This document shows, one piece after another, positions 16,943-27,380 of a DNA stretch of 64,000 nucleotides. Within the stretch, counting starts at the first letter, position 1. Every line of letters begins with the position of its first letter. The notes below the pieces were generated by a model. That model made no database searches and had not been told where the DNA came from. It was given only the letters and a program-made list of their open reading frames with translations. The stretch is taken from contig JAJFII010000064.1 in the NCBI GenBank assembly GCA_021775095.1, forward strand, positions 1-64,000. The letters are read 5' to 3'. The translations under genes and the position numbers were made by a program. This DNA is from Rhodospirillales bacterium. GTDB lineage: Bacteria; Pseudomonadota; Alphaproteobacteria; Rhodospirillales; Casp-alpha2.

Positions 16943-17668
16943 ATGCGTCATTCACCGATTCATGGCCCGCGATTTTTTTTCGCCACAACAAATTTACCCT
17001 GCCCCTACATTCCCGGGCAGGTCGAACGGCGTGTTGTCACCGAATTGGTCGGGCGCAATGCGGTCGCCCTTCACGATCAATTGTCGTCAGCCGGGTTCCG
17101 CCGCAGCCATGGCATTGTGTATGCGCCCGCCTGCCCTTTTTGTCAGGCCTGCATGGCCGTGCGGATCGTCGTCACAGATTTTAAACCCTCAAAATCACAA
17201 CGTCGGGTGACCAACCGAAATCAGGATTTGTCGTTTGAAACCACGCCGCCGGTCGCCACCGCTGAACAATATCAAATCTTTGACAGCTATCAAAAATGCC
17301 GCCATGCCGGAGGCGATATGGCGAAGATGGATTTTTATGAATATCAAGCGCTGGTGGAAGAAACGCCCGTCGACACATATATCGGCGAATTTAGAGACGA
17401 GACGAACCAATTGGTTGGCGTCATGTTAGCGGACCGTGTGGAAAATGGGCTGTCCGCCGTCTATAGTTTTTTTGCGCCTGACCTTCAGTCACGAAGCCTC
17501 GGGTCGCATATGATTCTCTGGTTGGTTGAACAGGCCCGAATACAATCTTTGGACTATGTCTATTTGGGGTATTGGGTCGATGGCTCACCAAAAATGGCCT
17601 ATAAGGCGAATTACCGTCCTTTGGAAGTCCGTGCGCCAGAGGGCTGGGTCCTTTTGCCGCCTCAATAA
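16943..17668 (+). CDS. bpt: aspartate/glutamate leucyltransferase (Bpt) / arginyltransferase
   Basis: A 241-residue aminoacyl-tRNA-protein transferase of the ATE/Bpt family. It adds Leu (Bpt) or Arg (Ate) from charged tRNA to N-terminal acidic residues, marking proteins for ClpAP through the N-degron pathway. The N-terminal cysteine cluster CPYIPGQ and CPFCQACMAVRI, plus the C-terminal GYWVDGSPKMAYKANYRPLE motif, are diagnostic. The start is ATG 16943. It follows motB by 91 bases and could be in the same transcript. No clpS or aat lies nearby. Bacterial members are usually Bpt, hence the symbol; the amino acid transferred is not proved. Confidence 0.9.
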   Translation: MRHSPIHGPRFFFATTNLPCPYIPGQVERRVVTELVGRNAVALHDQLSSAGFRRSHGIVYAPACPFCQACMAVRIVVTDFKPSKSQRRVTNRNQDLSFETTPPVATAEQYQIFDSYQKCRHAGGDMAKMDFYEYQALVEETPVDTYIGEFRDETNQLVGVMLADRVENGLSAVYSFFAPDLQSRSLGSHMILWLVEQARIQSLDYVYLGYWVDGSPKMAYKANYRPLEVRAPEGWVLLPPQ

Positions 17669-17743
17669 TGTTGTCAAACACTGGGTCGAATGGCATCGTC
17701 GGTTAAACTCTGTATAACGGAAATCCCACCAGGACCAATAACC

Positions 17744-18355
17744 ATGGCACATATAAAAACCCTCGCCGAACTGCGCACACTTTACGCGCAGCCAAAAGGC
17801 AGACCCCTGACCAAACAACTGGATCACCTTGAAAAACACTGTCGAAACTTTATCGCGCATTCACCATTCCTGGTGCTGAGTACGTCGGGTCCGAACAAGA
17901 TGCATGATGCGTCGCCGCGCGGCGAAAACCCGGGGTTCGTTAAGGTCCTAGACGACAATCGATTGGCAATTCCGGATCGCCCCGGCAACAATCGCCTGGA
18001 TACCTATACCAACATATTGGAGTCGCCTAACGTCGGGCTGCTGTTCCTTATTCCCGGCGTAAATGAAACCCTGCGTATTAACGGTCGGGCGGAAATACAT
18101 GACGATCCCCAGCTCTTAGACCAGTTTGCAGAGCAAAATCGCAAACCGAAAACAGTCCTCATTGTCCACGTTAAGGAGGCCTATCTCCATTGTGCCAAAG
18201 CCCTGATGCGGTCCAATCTTTGGCAGGAGGCTTCCAAAGTGCCGAGGGACGCTTTGCCTTCCATGAGCCAAATGATCAACGATCAGACGCAATCGGTCGC
18301 CCCTTTGGAAACGCAGGAAGAAATGGAAATTCGGTATCAGGACAAATTATACTAA
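17744..18355 (+). CDS. FMN-dependent PPOX-type flavoprotein
   Basis: A 203-residue split-barrel flavoprotein of the pyridoxamine 5'-phosphate-oxidase-like superfamily (the MSMEG_1061-like group). It contains FLVLSTSGPNKMHDASPRG, IPDRPGNNRLDT and the downstream strand VGLLFLIPGVNETLRINGRAE, which together form the flavin-binding core. Substrate is unknown. The start is ATG 17744, with AGGA ten bases upstream; an in-frame ATG at 17690 would add 18 unrelated residues. It precedes the LarA-like pair in the same direction with a gap of about 100 bases. Confidence 0.85.
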   Translation: MAHIKTLAELRTLYAQPKGRPLTKQLDHLEKHCRNFIAHSPFLVLSTSGPNKMHDASPRGENPGFVKVLDDNRLAIPDRPGNNRLDTYTNILESPNVGLLFLIPGVNETLRINGRAEIHDDPQLLDQFAEQNRKPKTVLIVHVKEAYLHCAKALMRSNLWQEASKVPRDALPSMSQMINDQTQSVAPLETQEEMEIRYQDKLY

Positions 18356-18459
18356 AATTGGAACACATACTGACAAATCAGAATTTTAATACATAATGAT
18401 GGCCAGAAAGATACGAAACAATTTGATCTTCGCCTAGATATAACCATAGAGAGCTCGAA

Positions 18460-19755
18460 ATGATCCCGACCCATATTCCTATTCCCATCCCCGGTGGTTT
18501 GCACGGTCCGTTACCAAAATTTGTCAAAGTCGCGCAAAAACTTTCGACGGAAACGATTGATGACATAACGCAAACGGTCAGCGCAGAATTTAAAAAGTTT
18601 GCGCATATCGATTTGACCGGAAAATCCGTCGCCCTGGGAGTTGGCAGCCGGGGAATAAAGGAGCAGCGTGCGGTTGTTGAAGCCGTCTTGCGCGAACTCA
18701 AAGCCGCAGGCGCGGAACCGTTCATCATTCCGACCATGGGCAGTCATGGCGGTGGAAGCGCGGAAGGTCAATTAAAAGTCCTGGAATCCTACGGTTATAC
18801 GGAAGCGCATATGGGCGTACCCATCCGCGCCTCCATGGACGCAATTGAGCTGGATAAACTCGATAACGGAACTCCTATTTTTTGCGACCGCATGGCCAGT
18901 GAGGCCGATTACATCATTGCCTGTGGGCGGGTCAAACCCCATACGGATTTCAGAGGTCCCTATGAAAGTGGTCTTATTAAAATGTTGGCCATCGGTCTCG
19001 GCAAACATGCCGGAGCGACGGCGTTGCATTTTAATGGATTTAAAAAGTTCAAAGATCTAATTCCCGAAGCCGGTCGCCGGTTCATTGCCAAAACCAATCT
19101 TTTGTTTGGCATTGCAATGGTAGAAAACGCCAACGAAGACCTACGCCATCTCGAACTCGTCGCCCCAGATAATTTTATGCAAAGAGATGCGGAACTTTTG
19201 GTCATGGCAAAAGCCAGTATACCAAAACTTTTATTCAAGGATATTGATCTGCTGATTGTCGATGAAATCGGCAAAAATATATCTGGTGCGGGAATGGACC
19301 CAAACGTTACCGGGCGCCCGGTTGAATTTATTGAAGGATTTGATATCGGCCCCAATATTGGCCGGATCCTACTGCGCGACTTAACCGACGTTACCGAAGG
19401 AAATGCATCCGGTATTGGTATTGCCGATGTGACCACCCAGCGGGTTTTAAGGAAAATGGACTGGACAAAAACCTATGTGAATATTGTCACCGCCGGTGTC
19501 CTCGATGGTGCCAAGATGCCGATAATAGCCAATAATGACCGCGATGCCATTGGTATCGGAATTCGCGGTTGTCCCGGCGTCTCCGCAGACAAGGCACGCA
19601 TTGTCCGAATATCCAACACCCTGGAAATGAACACGGTCTGGGTCAGTGAACCGATGATGGATGAGGTCGCGGCGAATGCCGACCTGAGTTCGATTTCCTC
19701 TCCCTTTGATTGTGAATTCAGCGACGACGGCGATTTATTGGGCACAATTGAATAA
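18460..19755 (+). CDS. LarA-like (DUF2088 / lactate racemase N-domain) protein, paralogue 1
   Basis: A 431-residue protein related to the nickel-pincer lactate racemase LarA and other DUF2088 proteins. Visible landmarks are GVGSRGIKEQ, TMGSHGGGSAEGQ (the LarA-type Gly-His loop), RVKPHTDFRG and GLGKHAGATAL. These His/Lys/Arg positions correspond to the residues that hold cofactor and substrate in the family. The substrate is probably a 2-hydroxy acid but unknown. The gene is followed by a 432-residue paralogue after 31 bases. No larB, larC or larE cofactor gene is in the window, so cofactor use is unproven. Confidence 0.8.
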   Translation: MIPTHIPIPIPGGLHGPLPKFVKVAQKLSTETIDDITQTVSAEFKKFAHIDLTGKSVALGVGSRGIKEQRAVVEAVLRELKAAGAEPFIIPTMGSHGGGSAEGQLKVLESYGYTEAHMGVPIRASMDAIELDKLDNGTPIFCDRMASEADYIIACGRVKPHTDFRGPYESGLIKMLAIGLGKHAGATALHFNGFKKFKDLIPEAGRRFIAKTNLLFGIAMVENANEDLRHLELVAPDNFMQRDAELLVMAKASIPKLLFKDIDLLIVDEIGKNISGAGMDPNVTGRPVEFIEGFDIGPNIGRILLRDLTDVTEGNASGIGIADVTTQRVLRKMDWTKTYVNIVTAGVLDGAKMPIIANNDRDAIGIGIRGCPGVSADKARIVRISNTLEMNTVWVSEPMMDEVAANADLSSISSPFDCEFSDDGDLLGTIE

Positions 19756-19786
19756 GTCGCATCCATAAAAAGGACAGAGAGATTAA

Positions 19787-21085
19787 ATGTTTCCTAAATC
19801 CATTCCCATTCCCCTTCCCGGCGGACTTCACGGACCGCTTCCCCGATTTATTGAAGTCAGCCAGAAACTTTCCACGGAAACCGTCGATAACGTTGACCGG
19901 GCAATTGCTGCGGAATTTTCCAAGTTTTCACACATCAACCTGGCGGGAAAGTCGGTTGCTGTTGGGGTTGGCAGTCGCGGCATCAAAGAACAGCCTTCAG
20001 TTGTCAAAGCCGTTCTGCGACAGTTACAAAACGCCGGGGCGGAACCGTTCCTATTCCCAGCCATGGGCAGCCATGGAGGCGGCAATGCGGACGGCCAGGA
20101 GGCCGTTCTCCGGGAGTACGGGTATACGGCCGAAATATTTGGTGTTCCTGTCAGAGCGACCATGGAGGTTGTTGAAATCGGCCAGCTCAAGGATGGAACC
20201 CCGATCTACTGCGACGCAATCGCCCATGCGGCGGACTATATTGTCCCGGTCAATCGCGTAAAACCGCATACCAGTTTTCGTGGGACGCATGAGAGTGGGC
20301 TGGCAAAAATGTTGGCCATTGGGGTTTCCAAACATGCCGGTGCCGCGGCGCTTCACTTTCATGGGTTTGCCCACTTCCACCATCTAATTCCAGAAGCCGC
20401 GCAAGTCGCGCTCGATAATTCCAGCATATTATTTGGTGTTGGCATGGTTGAAAATTCCCTGGAAGACATAAGACAGGTCGAATTGGTTGCCCCGACCGAC
20501 TTGTTAACCCGCGACGCCGAACTCCTGGAACTGGCCAAAGCCAGTATCCCCCAATTGTATTTTAGCCAGATTGATGTCTTGATCGTCGACCAGATTGGTA
20601 AAAACATTTCCGGTTCCGGGCTCGATCCAAACGTTACTGGCCGCGCCGGGTCGGGCATGCCAGGATTTGATAAAGGGTTGAAAATAAACCGAGTGGTTAT
20701 TCGGGATTTAACCGACAAAACCCAGGGCAATGCCACCGGCCTGGGAACGGCCGATGTGACGACGCAGCGAATGGTGCGCAAGATTGATTGGACCAAAACC
20801 TATGTAAATATGGTGACCGCCGGCGTCATTAACGGGGCACGGTTGCCAATTGTCGCAGATACGGACCGCGATGCGATCGGCATTGCGATACGCGGATGCC
20901 CGGGGGTAAGCACAGATCAGGCACGCATCGTTCGCATCCCCAACACCCTCGAATTGACGAAAATATGGGTTAGCGAAACCATGCGGGCAGATTTGGAAGC
21001 GGACCCGCGTCTGGAAATCGTGTCCGAGCCGTTCGAACTTGATTTTGACAGGGACAATGGGCTGTTAGGTGAAATCGCTTCATAG
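19787..21085 (+). CDS. LarA-like (DUF2088) protein, paralogue 2
   Basis: A 432-residue tandem copy of the preceding gene. Over the first 69 aligned residues 48 are identical by eye, and the same landmarks recur: AMGSHGGGNADGQ, RVKPHTSFRG, VSKHAGAAAL. Both copies keep the putative catalytic histidines and the C-terminal GNATGLGTADVTTQR block. Its start has AGGACAGAGAG upstream. Retention of both copies with intact motifs suggests different substrates or a heteromeric enzyme. The two genes form an operon with a 31-base spacer. Confidence 0.8.
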   Translation: MFPKSIPIPLPGGLHGPLPRFIEVSQKLSTETVDNVDRAIAAEFSKFSHINLAGKSVAVGVGSRGIKEQPSVVKAVLRQLQNAGAEPFLFPAMGSHGGGNADGQEAVLREYGYTAEIFGVPVRATMEVVEIGQLKDGTPIYCDAIAHAADYIVPVNRVKPHTSFRGTHESGLAKMLAIGVSKHAGAAALHFHGFAHFHHLIPEAAQVALDNSSILFGVGMVENSLEDIRQVELVAPTDLLTRDAELLELAKASIPQLYFSQIDVLIVDQIGKNISGSGLDPNVTGRAGSGMPGFDKGLKINRVVIRDLTDKTQGNATGLGTADVTTQRMVRKIDWTKTYVNMVTAGVINGARLPIVADTDRDAIGIAIRGCPGVSTDQARIVRIPNTLELTKIWVSETMRADLEADPRLEIVSEPFELDFDRDNGLLGEIAS

Positions 21086-21914
21086 CTGGGAAAATGGCCT
21101 TTTTTTTGGAACATTTTTTACCTGGAGTTCGCCCGATAAAGTGCAAAAGTCGTCACTCTGTAAAACGATCAATTTAACCGCATTTGAAAATCAATATGTT
21201 AAAAGGTATCGGGATGTAGCCGTCGAAATCTGCGCTTACTGAATTGATGCGATATGGCTCGCAATTGCCTCAGAGCAGCATCACTCAATCCTTTTTGTCC
21301 CACGAAACCCGTATACCGCACTGGAATTGTCATGAATATGTGGCCAAGTAGACGGCAATCGTAAGCCAAAAGAAGACGTTCTGCCGTCCTCATTCAGCCC
21401 TGGGAGGTACACTGAGCGCGATGGTCAACTGACAGGCTATTGGCATTAGCCAAGTTGACCGGGATAAGCATAACGTAACTTAAATTACACCAAAACCGTA
21501 GAAACACCAGGGGTGCAGCTCACGTGCAGATGAATGCCAGCGACGCCAGCCCGACTTAATTCTGTCCGATTACATTTTGAAATACCTGGAAACACCCAGC
21601 ACCCGAAATTCCGGTAGTGTGATAATCGTGTTGAATAGTGATTTAGAGCCGAAAGGGAGATCAAGACGCAAAGAAGGATTCTTGTAGAGTTTGGCTCAGA
21701 CCCACGGCATGACGAATTTTGCATTCGCCGCGATCCATAGGTTTACACTTTTTTAACAGCGGGTTTTCGCCTGTCGAAATCCCGGCACCATACATCTGTA
21801 TCCGATCACGTTACAAAATTTGTCTTACCAGGTGACGCATTTTGCAACAATGCCTGACCTGTGTTGTTTCAACATCTGAATATTTTTTTCCCACGACAAC
21901 ATTTGGATTTTATA
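21086..21914. other. 829-base gene-poor region
   Basis: No gene is supported here. Two minus-strand frames (21199-21393 and 21485-21724) match no family I recognise, carry no ribosome-binding site, and are split by stops in other frames, so they look like decayed or non-coding DNA. The final 150 bases should contain the promoter of the chemoreceptor gene. Together with the repeat downstream of the STAS gene, this region separates the MCP/STAS pair from its neighbours. Confidence 0.5.
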
Positions 21915-23882
21915 ATGTCATTTAATTTTCTGAATTCCGTCAAAATCAGTGTACAGATTGTCATGATTGTGGCGACGGCAGCGATCGGTTTTGTGATCGT
22001 CGGGGCCAACTATTATTTTAGCAATCTGAAGCAGGAGCAAATTCAAGCGCGTCAGATCGCGTCCACTGACATTCTGTCCGATGTGCGACAAGTCGAGATG
22101 TTGTTTTTGCAGGAACGGCGACATGAAAAAGATTTTTTCCTGCGTTCGGACCTGAAGTATGCGGAGCGTCATGCCAAGGCCGCAGCCCAGGTCGCACCAA
22201 TCCTGGATCGTCTGGAGGCTGGATTCGAGGATCCGGAGCGGGTGCAAATGACGAAACACGTACGAGACGGATTCAACGCCTATGTCGCCCAGTTTGCGAC
22301 CCTGGTTAAAGAACGCCAGCATATCGGCCTTTCCCCGAATGACGGGTTGCGCGGCACCCTGCGTACGGCGGTACAGGAAGCGGAAGAAGTAATCAACAAG
22401 CAGAAAAATACGGAACTTTTGGCGAGAGTACTGATGCTGCGTCGGCACGAGAAGGATTTTCTGTTGCGGATCGATCCAAAATACATCCAGCGCCTGGACG
22501 GTGCGATTGCTGACTTCGAGACAACGGTTGCAGATACCGTGACTAAGAAAGAGGACCAGAAATTTCTTACGGATAAGGCACAGATTTATCAGGCGGCATT
22601 CAAGCAGGTTGCCGATGGCCTGTTGCAGGAAACGAAATCGAAGAAAAATTTGAGCGCTCTTTACGCGGAAGTTGAGCCGGTCCTGGAAAACCTGGCGGAG
22701 ATTAGCACTGAAGATTTCGAAGAAGCGACTATCGAACTGCACGAGGTTTCGGAAGCAACGTTCTGGTTGATCCTGGTGACGATGTCAGTCATCGCAATCC
22801 TTGTTGTTATCCTGGGCAGTTTGGTTGGCAAGGCGGTGATCACGCCCATTCGCGACATCACGGCGGCCATGGGGATCCTGGCTGGCGGTGACAACAGCGT
22901 TGATATCCCGGGTGTCGATAACACGAACGAATTCGGTGACATGGCAAACGCCCTGAACATCTTCAAAAACAACCTGATCGAGAAAGAGGCCCTGGCAGAG
23001 GAGCAAGCGAAAATCGAGGCGGCATCCCTAAAGCGGGCTGATGAAGTGAGCGCTTTGATTAAAAATTTCCAGGGACAGGCCGACGGTCTGGTCGGGCAGG
23101 TTGTGGCAGCTGCGGACCGCATCACGAAAGCGGCAGGACAATCCGGCCAGGAGACGACAACCACCGGAGGCCAGTCTTTTGAAGTGGCTGAGGCGGCCGA
23201 GCGGACGGCCTCAAGTGTGGATTCAACGGCGGCTGCGACCGAAGAATTGTCGGCTTCCGTAGCTGAAATCGCCCAGCAGGTTACCCAATCAACCTCGGTT
23301 ACCGCCGAAGCGGTGCGCGAGGTTGATGCCGCAACCGACATGGTTCGCGGTCTCGACCGGGAAAGCCTGAAAATTGGCGAGGTTGTGGAAATGATCTCGG
23401 ATATTGCGGAACAGACCAATCTGCTGGCGCTCAATGCGACAATTGAAGCCGCCCGGGCCGGCGATGCGGGCAAGGGATTTGCTGTCGTTGCTTCGGAAGT
23501 GAAAAACCTGGCCAATCAGACGGCCAAGGCGACGGAACAGATATCATCGATGATTGGCACCATCCAGGGTTCAACCGGCAATTCGGTCGACGCTATCGAG
23601 AGAATTGGCAAAGTGATAGGTGAACTGAATAATATGTCGACGGTGATCGCCAGTGCCGTGGAAGAACAGAATGCGACAACAAAAGAAATCGCCCGCACCT
23701 CGACCTCGGTGAGCACCGACGCAAATATCGTACTGGAAAGTGTCGGCGGGCTGACACTGTCGGCGGCACGGTCATCGGCGAAATCGGTCGAGATGTTGTG
23801 GGAAGCCAAATCCTTGAGCGACACCATGACGGTATTCAACAAGGAAATACAGGACTTCCTGAGCTCTGTCAGATCCGATTGA
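21915..23882 (+). CDS. methyl-accepting chemotaxis protein with HBM sensor domain
   Basis: A 655-residue inner-membrane chemoreceptor. TM1 is about 12-33. The periplasmic part is a helical bimodular (HBM) sensor shown by the duplicated motif [15 protein letters not shown] and [15 protein letters not shown], one per helical bundle. TM2 is about 277-299, then a HAMP domain and the cytoplasmic coiled coil with the invariant hairpin tip [22 protein letters not shown] receptors in other bacteria sense organic acids such as TCA intermediates; the ligand here is unknown. The start is ATG 21915, giving a short, normal N terminus. It is followed by a STAS gene in the same direction. Confidence 0.92.
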   Translation: MSFNFLNSVKISVQIVMIVATAAIGFVIVGANYYFSNLKQEQIQARQIASTDILSDVRQVEMLFLQERRHEKDFFLRSDLKYAERHAKAAAQVAPILDRLEAGFEDPERVQMTKHVRDGFNAYVAQFATLVKERQHIGLSPNDGLRGTLRTAVQEAEEVINKQKNTELLARVLMLRRHEKDFLLRIDPKYIQRLDGAIADFETTVADTVTKKEDQKFLTDKAQIYQAAFKQVADGLLQETKSKKNLSALYAEVEPVLENLAEISTEDFEEATIELHEVSEATFWLILVTMSVIAILVVILGSLVGKAVITPIRDITAAMGILAGGDNSVDIPGVDNTNEFGDMANALNIFKNNLIEKEALAEEQAKIEAASLKRADEVSALIKNFQGQADGLVGQVVAAADRITKAAGQSGQETTTTGGQSFEVAEAAERTASSVDSTAAATEELSASVAEIAQQVTQSTSVTAEAVREVDAATDMVRGLDRESLKIGEVVEMISDIAEQTNLLALNATIEAARAGDAGKGFAVVASEVKNLANQTAKATEQISSMIGTIQGSTGNSVDAIERIGKVIGELNNMSTVIASAVEEQNATTKEIARTSTSVSTDANIVLESVGGLTLSAARSSAKSVEMLWEAKSLSDTMTVFNKEIQDFLSSVRSD

Positions 23883-23918
23883 TCCCTAGGCGGAGGCGTT
23901 AAAAATGAATGGTAGATA

Positions 23919-23936
23919 CAAGGAGATATTACATTG
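23919..23936 (+). promoter_or_regulatory. ribosome-binding site that fixes a TTG start
   Basis: AAGGAG at 23920-23925 stands eight bases before the TTG at 23934 and decides the start of the STAS gene, which has no ATG in a usable position. Confidence 0.75.
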
Positions 23937-24239
23937 AACTATACCTCAAAAACAGCAGGCCCGGTGATGGAACTGAGCCTTCAGGGTACCTTTACATTTA
24001 ACGATAACGAAAGGGTAAGGGCGTTGATCGAAGAAGCCAGCGAAAGCAGCTGTTCAAGCTGCAAGCTTGACCTGAAGGCTCTTGACTCAATTGATTCTGC
24101 CGGGCTAGGCATGTTCTTGCTGATTAACGATGCCGTTGTCGGCGACGGCAAAACGCTGGAACTTCACAATGCTACGGGGCAGGTCCACAAAATGCTCGAA
24201 ATTTCCAAGTTTTCCGAGATCATAACCATTCGACCTTAA
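23934..24239 (+). CDS. STAS-domain (anti-sigma-factor-antagonist-like) protein
   Basis: A 101-residue single STAS domain. The conserved phosphorylatable serine region is DSIDSAGLGMFLL. Such proteins switch partners by phosphorylation, classically binding anti-sigma factors. The start is TTG 23934: a perfect AAGGAG lies at 23920-23925, eight bases upstream, and no ATG is correctly placed. It follows the MCP by 51 bases, so it is likely co-transcribed. Its partner (an anti-sigma kinase or phosphatase) is not in the window, so a link to receptor signalling is inference. Confidence 0.85.
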   Translation: MNYTSKTAGPVMELSLQGTFTFNDNERVRALIEEASESSCSSCKLDLKALDSIDSAGLGMFLLINDAVVGDGKTLELHNATGQVHKMLEISKFSEIITIRP

Positions 24240-24244
24240 GCCGT

Positions 24245-24400
24245 GTGGAGCCTGGCGACGGCGTCGTTACCGAAGGCCTTGTTCTTTTAGTCCGTGCCAA
24301 CGTCGTGCCCCTTAGCCGATACACCACATCGCGTTGCGATGCCCTGCTTGTCACAAAATAAAGCAACTGGTCAGAGTGCACCCGATGATCTCGGAAATGC
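24245..24400 (+). repeat. degenerate copy of the second inverted-repeat family
   Basis: This non-coding stretch aligns with the 141-bp element at 44639-44779. Shared blocks are CGAAGGCCTTG, TCCGT, CGTGC..CTTA.CCGATA and a right end TGATCTCGGAAATGCTC matching TGATCCCGGAAAAGCAC. It has an internal insertion of roughly 15 bases and a decayed left terminus. It lies between the STAS gene and convergent bioY. Confidence 0.6.
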
Positions 24401-24416
24401 TCTGGGCGCTGACCTT

Positions 24417-25022
24417 TCAGGTCTCCTTGGATTTATTCAGCCACTTCCAAACCAGTGGCAAAAGCGCTGAAGCCAGGGCGATTTTGGTCAGGTCGCCCAA
24501 CACAAAAGGTGTCAGTCCCCAATCAATAATGGGTTTATCCCAGCCAAACAAAATGCCCAGCCACAACAGGCCCGGCAGATAAATCAGGGCACTGCCGATC
24601 ACCATGGCGGCAAAGGTTTTCACGACGTTGCGATCCCATCCCTTTTCAGCCAACCAGCCACAGGCGACGGCAGCAAGCAGGTAGCCAAGCAAATACCCAC
24701 CGGTCCCGCCCATCATATAGGCGAGGCCAATTCCTTTTTCAGGGGTGCCGGCAAATACTGGCAATCCGAACGCACCTTCCAATAGATAGAGGGCCAAGGT
24801 CGCCCCCGCCAGACGCCATCCATAGGCCATACTCAGGCCAAGGATGACGAACGTTGTCATCGTCATGGGAACGGGATGAAAGGGGATCTGTATTTTGGCA
24901 GACAATGCCATAAGCAGGCTCCCGAGGACGGCCAGCACGATGAACCGGAGCGCGGAGGCGGATTGGCCCTGTGGCCACAAATGGCTGGCGATGGTGGAAG
25001 ATTGTGTTTGTGCAGTGATCAT
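24417..25022 (-). CDS. bioY: biotin transporter substrate-binding component BioY
   Basis: A 201-residue integral-membrane S component of an ECF biotin transporter. Six hydrophobic segments are visible, with the family's N-terminal signature IPFHPVPMTMTTFVIL and the glycine-rich GGTGGYLLGYLLAA. No bioM/bioN genes are adjacent, so it works alone or with a shared energising module elsewhere. It starts at ATG 25022 with GAGAGG upstream. No BioR-type operator was recognised in front of it. Confidence 0.92.
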   Translation of the reverse strand: MITAQTQSSTIASHLWPQGQSASALRFIVLAVLGSLLMALSAKIQIPFHPVPMTMTTFVILGLSMAYGWRLAGATLALYLLEGAFGLPVFAGTPEKGIGLAYMMGGTGGYLLGYLLAAVACGWLAEKGWDRNVVKTFAAMVIGSALIYLPGLLWLGILFGWDKPIIDWGLTPFVLGDLTKIALASALLPLVWKWLNKSKET

Positions 25023-25122
25023 ATGACGTGCCTCTCAACAGCAGTTTAATTTTGTCCGTTTGTCCTAGCAGGCTCCACCAGTGATGTAAATCAGAGCCGA
25101 TGTCGCTGATAAAACGGCAGTT

Positions 25123-27351
25123 CTACTTAAAGGAATTGGATTTTGGAAATCCCTTAAAGGGCAACTGTCCCGCTTGCGCTCGTTTCCCCACCCAATCACG
25201 GATATTGGTTTCGCTACGAACCCCACCGGCGGTTTTCCAGGTCAACCCCTCTTTCAGGTTCAAAGTATTTATATCTGCCAATCCCCCCTGGCTGTATCGC
25301 TGCAGGATAACGCCCTGCCCGCGCGACATGACCGGCAGTTCGTCAATGGGGAAAATCAGCAATTTGCGTTTTGTCCCCAAAACGGCAACATGGTCATGGC
25401 TGTCGTTTATAAACACCAAACAGGACGCTTCCTCCTGCGCTTTTAAATTCAGGACCTGCCTGCCATTGCGGGTTTGTGCGATCAGGCTGTCTTCTTCAAC
25501 AACAAACCCACGCCCTGAATCTGAAGCGACAATTGCCCGCCTGCCGCCTTTTAGAATAAAAATATCAATGACGTCGTGACCATTTGCCAAGTCAATCATC
25601 AGCCGCAGGGGCTCACCATGGCCCCGGCCACCTGGGAGTTTATCGCAACCGATGGTATAAAAGCGGCCGTTGGTGGCAAAAACCACCAATTTGTCTGTGG
25701 TCTCCCCATGCAGCGCAAAACGATGTTTGTCGCCGTCCTTGAATTTCATGTCATGGGTATTTTCGGCATGACCTTTGACGGCTCTTATCCAGTCCTTTTG
25801 CGAAAGAATAATGGTTATCGGTTCTTTTTCGATAAGGGATTCAAGGGGGACAATAACCGCTGTTGGTGCGGCACCAATTTCTGTCCTGCGCCTGCCAATT
25901 TCCGACTTTTGACCGAATTTCGATTTGATTTCCGTAAACTGGTCGGAAATTATTTTCCACTGACGATCGTCATCCGCAAGCAAGGCCTGTAACCCGCCCT
26001 GCTCAACCGTTAATGCGTCATGTTCTTTACGAATTTCGAGCTCTTCCAGTTTACGTAATTGCCGCAAACGCATATTCAAAATTGCTTCGGCCTGTGGTTC
26101 ACTAAGCTTAAACCGCGCCATTAATGACGCTTTTGCATCATCCTCTTCACGGATAATCCGAATGACTTCGTCTAAATTGAGAAATGCAATGAGGAATCCA
26201 CCGAGCATTTCAAGTCGGCGTGCAATTTTAAGCAATCGATGATTGGTTACCCGGATCAAAACAATCTGGCGATGATCGAGAAATGCCTGCATGGCTTCTC
26301 GCAAATTCATGACACGCGGCGTATGGTCGGCTCCAAGAACATTCATATTGAGACTGAAACGGGATTCCAACTCCGTTTGACGGAACAAATGCTCCATCAG
26401 GTGCAGGGCTTCGATATTTTTACTCTTCGGTTCTAAAACGATGCGAACCTGCTCCGTCGATTCGTCTCTGACGTCAGCCAGCAGGGGTAATTTCTTTGCA
26501 ATCAATAGCTCGGCGATCTTTTCAATCAGCCGTGATTTCTGAACCTGGTAGGGAATTTCCGTAATAATTATCTGGTAGGTACCGCGACCTAAATCTTCGG
26601 TTTCCCAGCGCGCCCTGATCCGGAAACTTCCGCGACCGGTACGATAGGATTCAACAATTGTTTCCCTGGTTTCAACGAGAATACCGCCGGTTGGAAAATC
26701 GGGACCAGGAACGAATTCGGCCAATTTTTCAAATCCCGCATTAGGAAACTTGATCAAATGTTTGAAGGCGTCACATAGTTCCCCGGCATTATGCGGAGGA
26801 ATACTTGTTGCCATGCCAACCGCGATCCCGGCGGCACCGTTTGCCAGCAGGTTTGGAAAGGCCGACGGCAGGACGACGGGTTCTTCATCCTCACCGTCAT
26901 AGGTGTCCCTAAAATCGACGGCATCGTGATCTATCCCGTCCAGCAACGCCCACGCCACTTCCGTAAGACGGGCTTCCGTATAACGCATGGCGGCAGCGTT
27001 ATCGCCATCGATGTTGCCAAAGTTTCCCTGTCCATCAACAAGCGTGTAGCGCTGGGCAAAGTCCTGCGCCAGGCGGACCAGCGTATCATAAACGGCCCCA
27101 TCTCCATGCGGATGGTATTTACCAATGACATCGCCAACCACTCGTGCACATTTTTTAAATCCAGACGACGGCTCCAACTTCAGTTGCCGCATGGCATAAA
27201 GCAGCCGACGATGTACGGGTTTCAGGCCATCGCGCACATCCGGCAACGACCGCGACGTGATTGTCGAAAGGGCGTAGGAAAGATATCTTTCACTAAGTGC
27301 ATCTGACAGACGTGTGTCACGTATTTCGCCAAGGGCAGTATTATCGGTCAT
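25123..27351 (-). CDS. parC: DNA topoisomerase IV subunit A
   Basis: A 742-residue type IIA topoisomerase breakage-reunion subunit. It works with ParE to decatenate daughter chromosomes. The catalytic tyrosine is Y124 in AMRYTEARL. The quinolone-determining stretch [12 protein letters not shown] has Gly at 85, where the E. coli enzyme has Ser80. The C-terminal six-bladed beta-pinwheel is shorter than in GyrA and lacks the GyrA box, which supports ParC. It is divergent from the csp gene across about 250 bases that hold a symmetric inverted repeat. Confidence 0.93.
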   Translation of the reverse strand: MTDNTALGEIRDTRLSDALSERYLSYALSTITSRSLPDVRDGLKPVHRRLLYAMRQLKLEPSSGFKKCARVVGDVIGKYHPHGDGAVYDTLVRLAQDFAQRYTLVDGQGNFGNIDGDNAAAMRYTEARLTEVAWALLDGIDHDAVDFRDTYDGEDEEPVVLPSAFPNLLANGAAGIAVGMATSIPPHNAGELCDAFKHLIKFPNAGFEKLAEFVPGPDFPTGGILVETRETIVESYRTGRGSFRIRARWETEDLGRGTYQIIITEIPYQVQKSRLIEKIAELLIAKKLPLLADVRDESTEQVRIVLEPKSKNIEALHLMEHLFRQTELESRFSLNMNVLGADHTPRVMNLREAMQAFLDHRQIVLIRVTNHRLLKIARRLEMLGGFLIAFLNLDEVIRIIREEDDAKASLMARFKLSEPQAEAILNMRLRQLRKLEELEIRKEHDALTVEQGGLQALLADDDRQWKIISDQFTEIKSKFGQKSEIGRRRTEIGAAPTAVIVPLESLIEKEPITIILSQKDWIRAVKGHAENTHDMKFKDGDKHRFALHGETTDKLVVFATNGRFYTIGCDKLPGGRGHGEPLRLMIDLANGHDVIDIFILKGGRRAIVASDSGRGFVVEEDSLIAQTRNGRQVLNLKAQEEASCLVFINDSHDHVAVLGTKRKLLIFPIDELPVMSRGQGVILQRYSQGGLADINTLNLKEGLTWKTAGGVRSETNIRDWVGKRAQAGQLPFKGFPKSNSFK

Positions 27352-27380
27352 TCATACATCCTAGGTTTTCGGTAATTAAC

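Noticed and set aside
21199-21724. Two minus-strand frames in the gap before the MCP
   Set aside because: No ribosome-binding site, no recognised domain, and Cys/Ser-rich composition unlike the neighbouring genes.
22661-23515. 284-codon minus-strand frame inside the MCP
   Set aside because: Antisense shadow of the Ala/Glu-rich coiled coil, which gives long open antisense frames.
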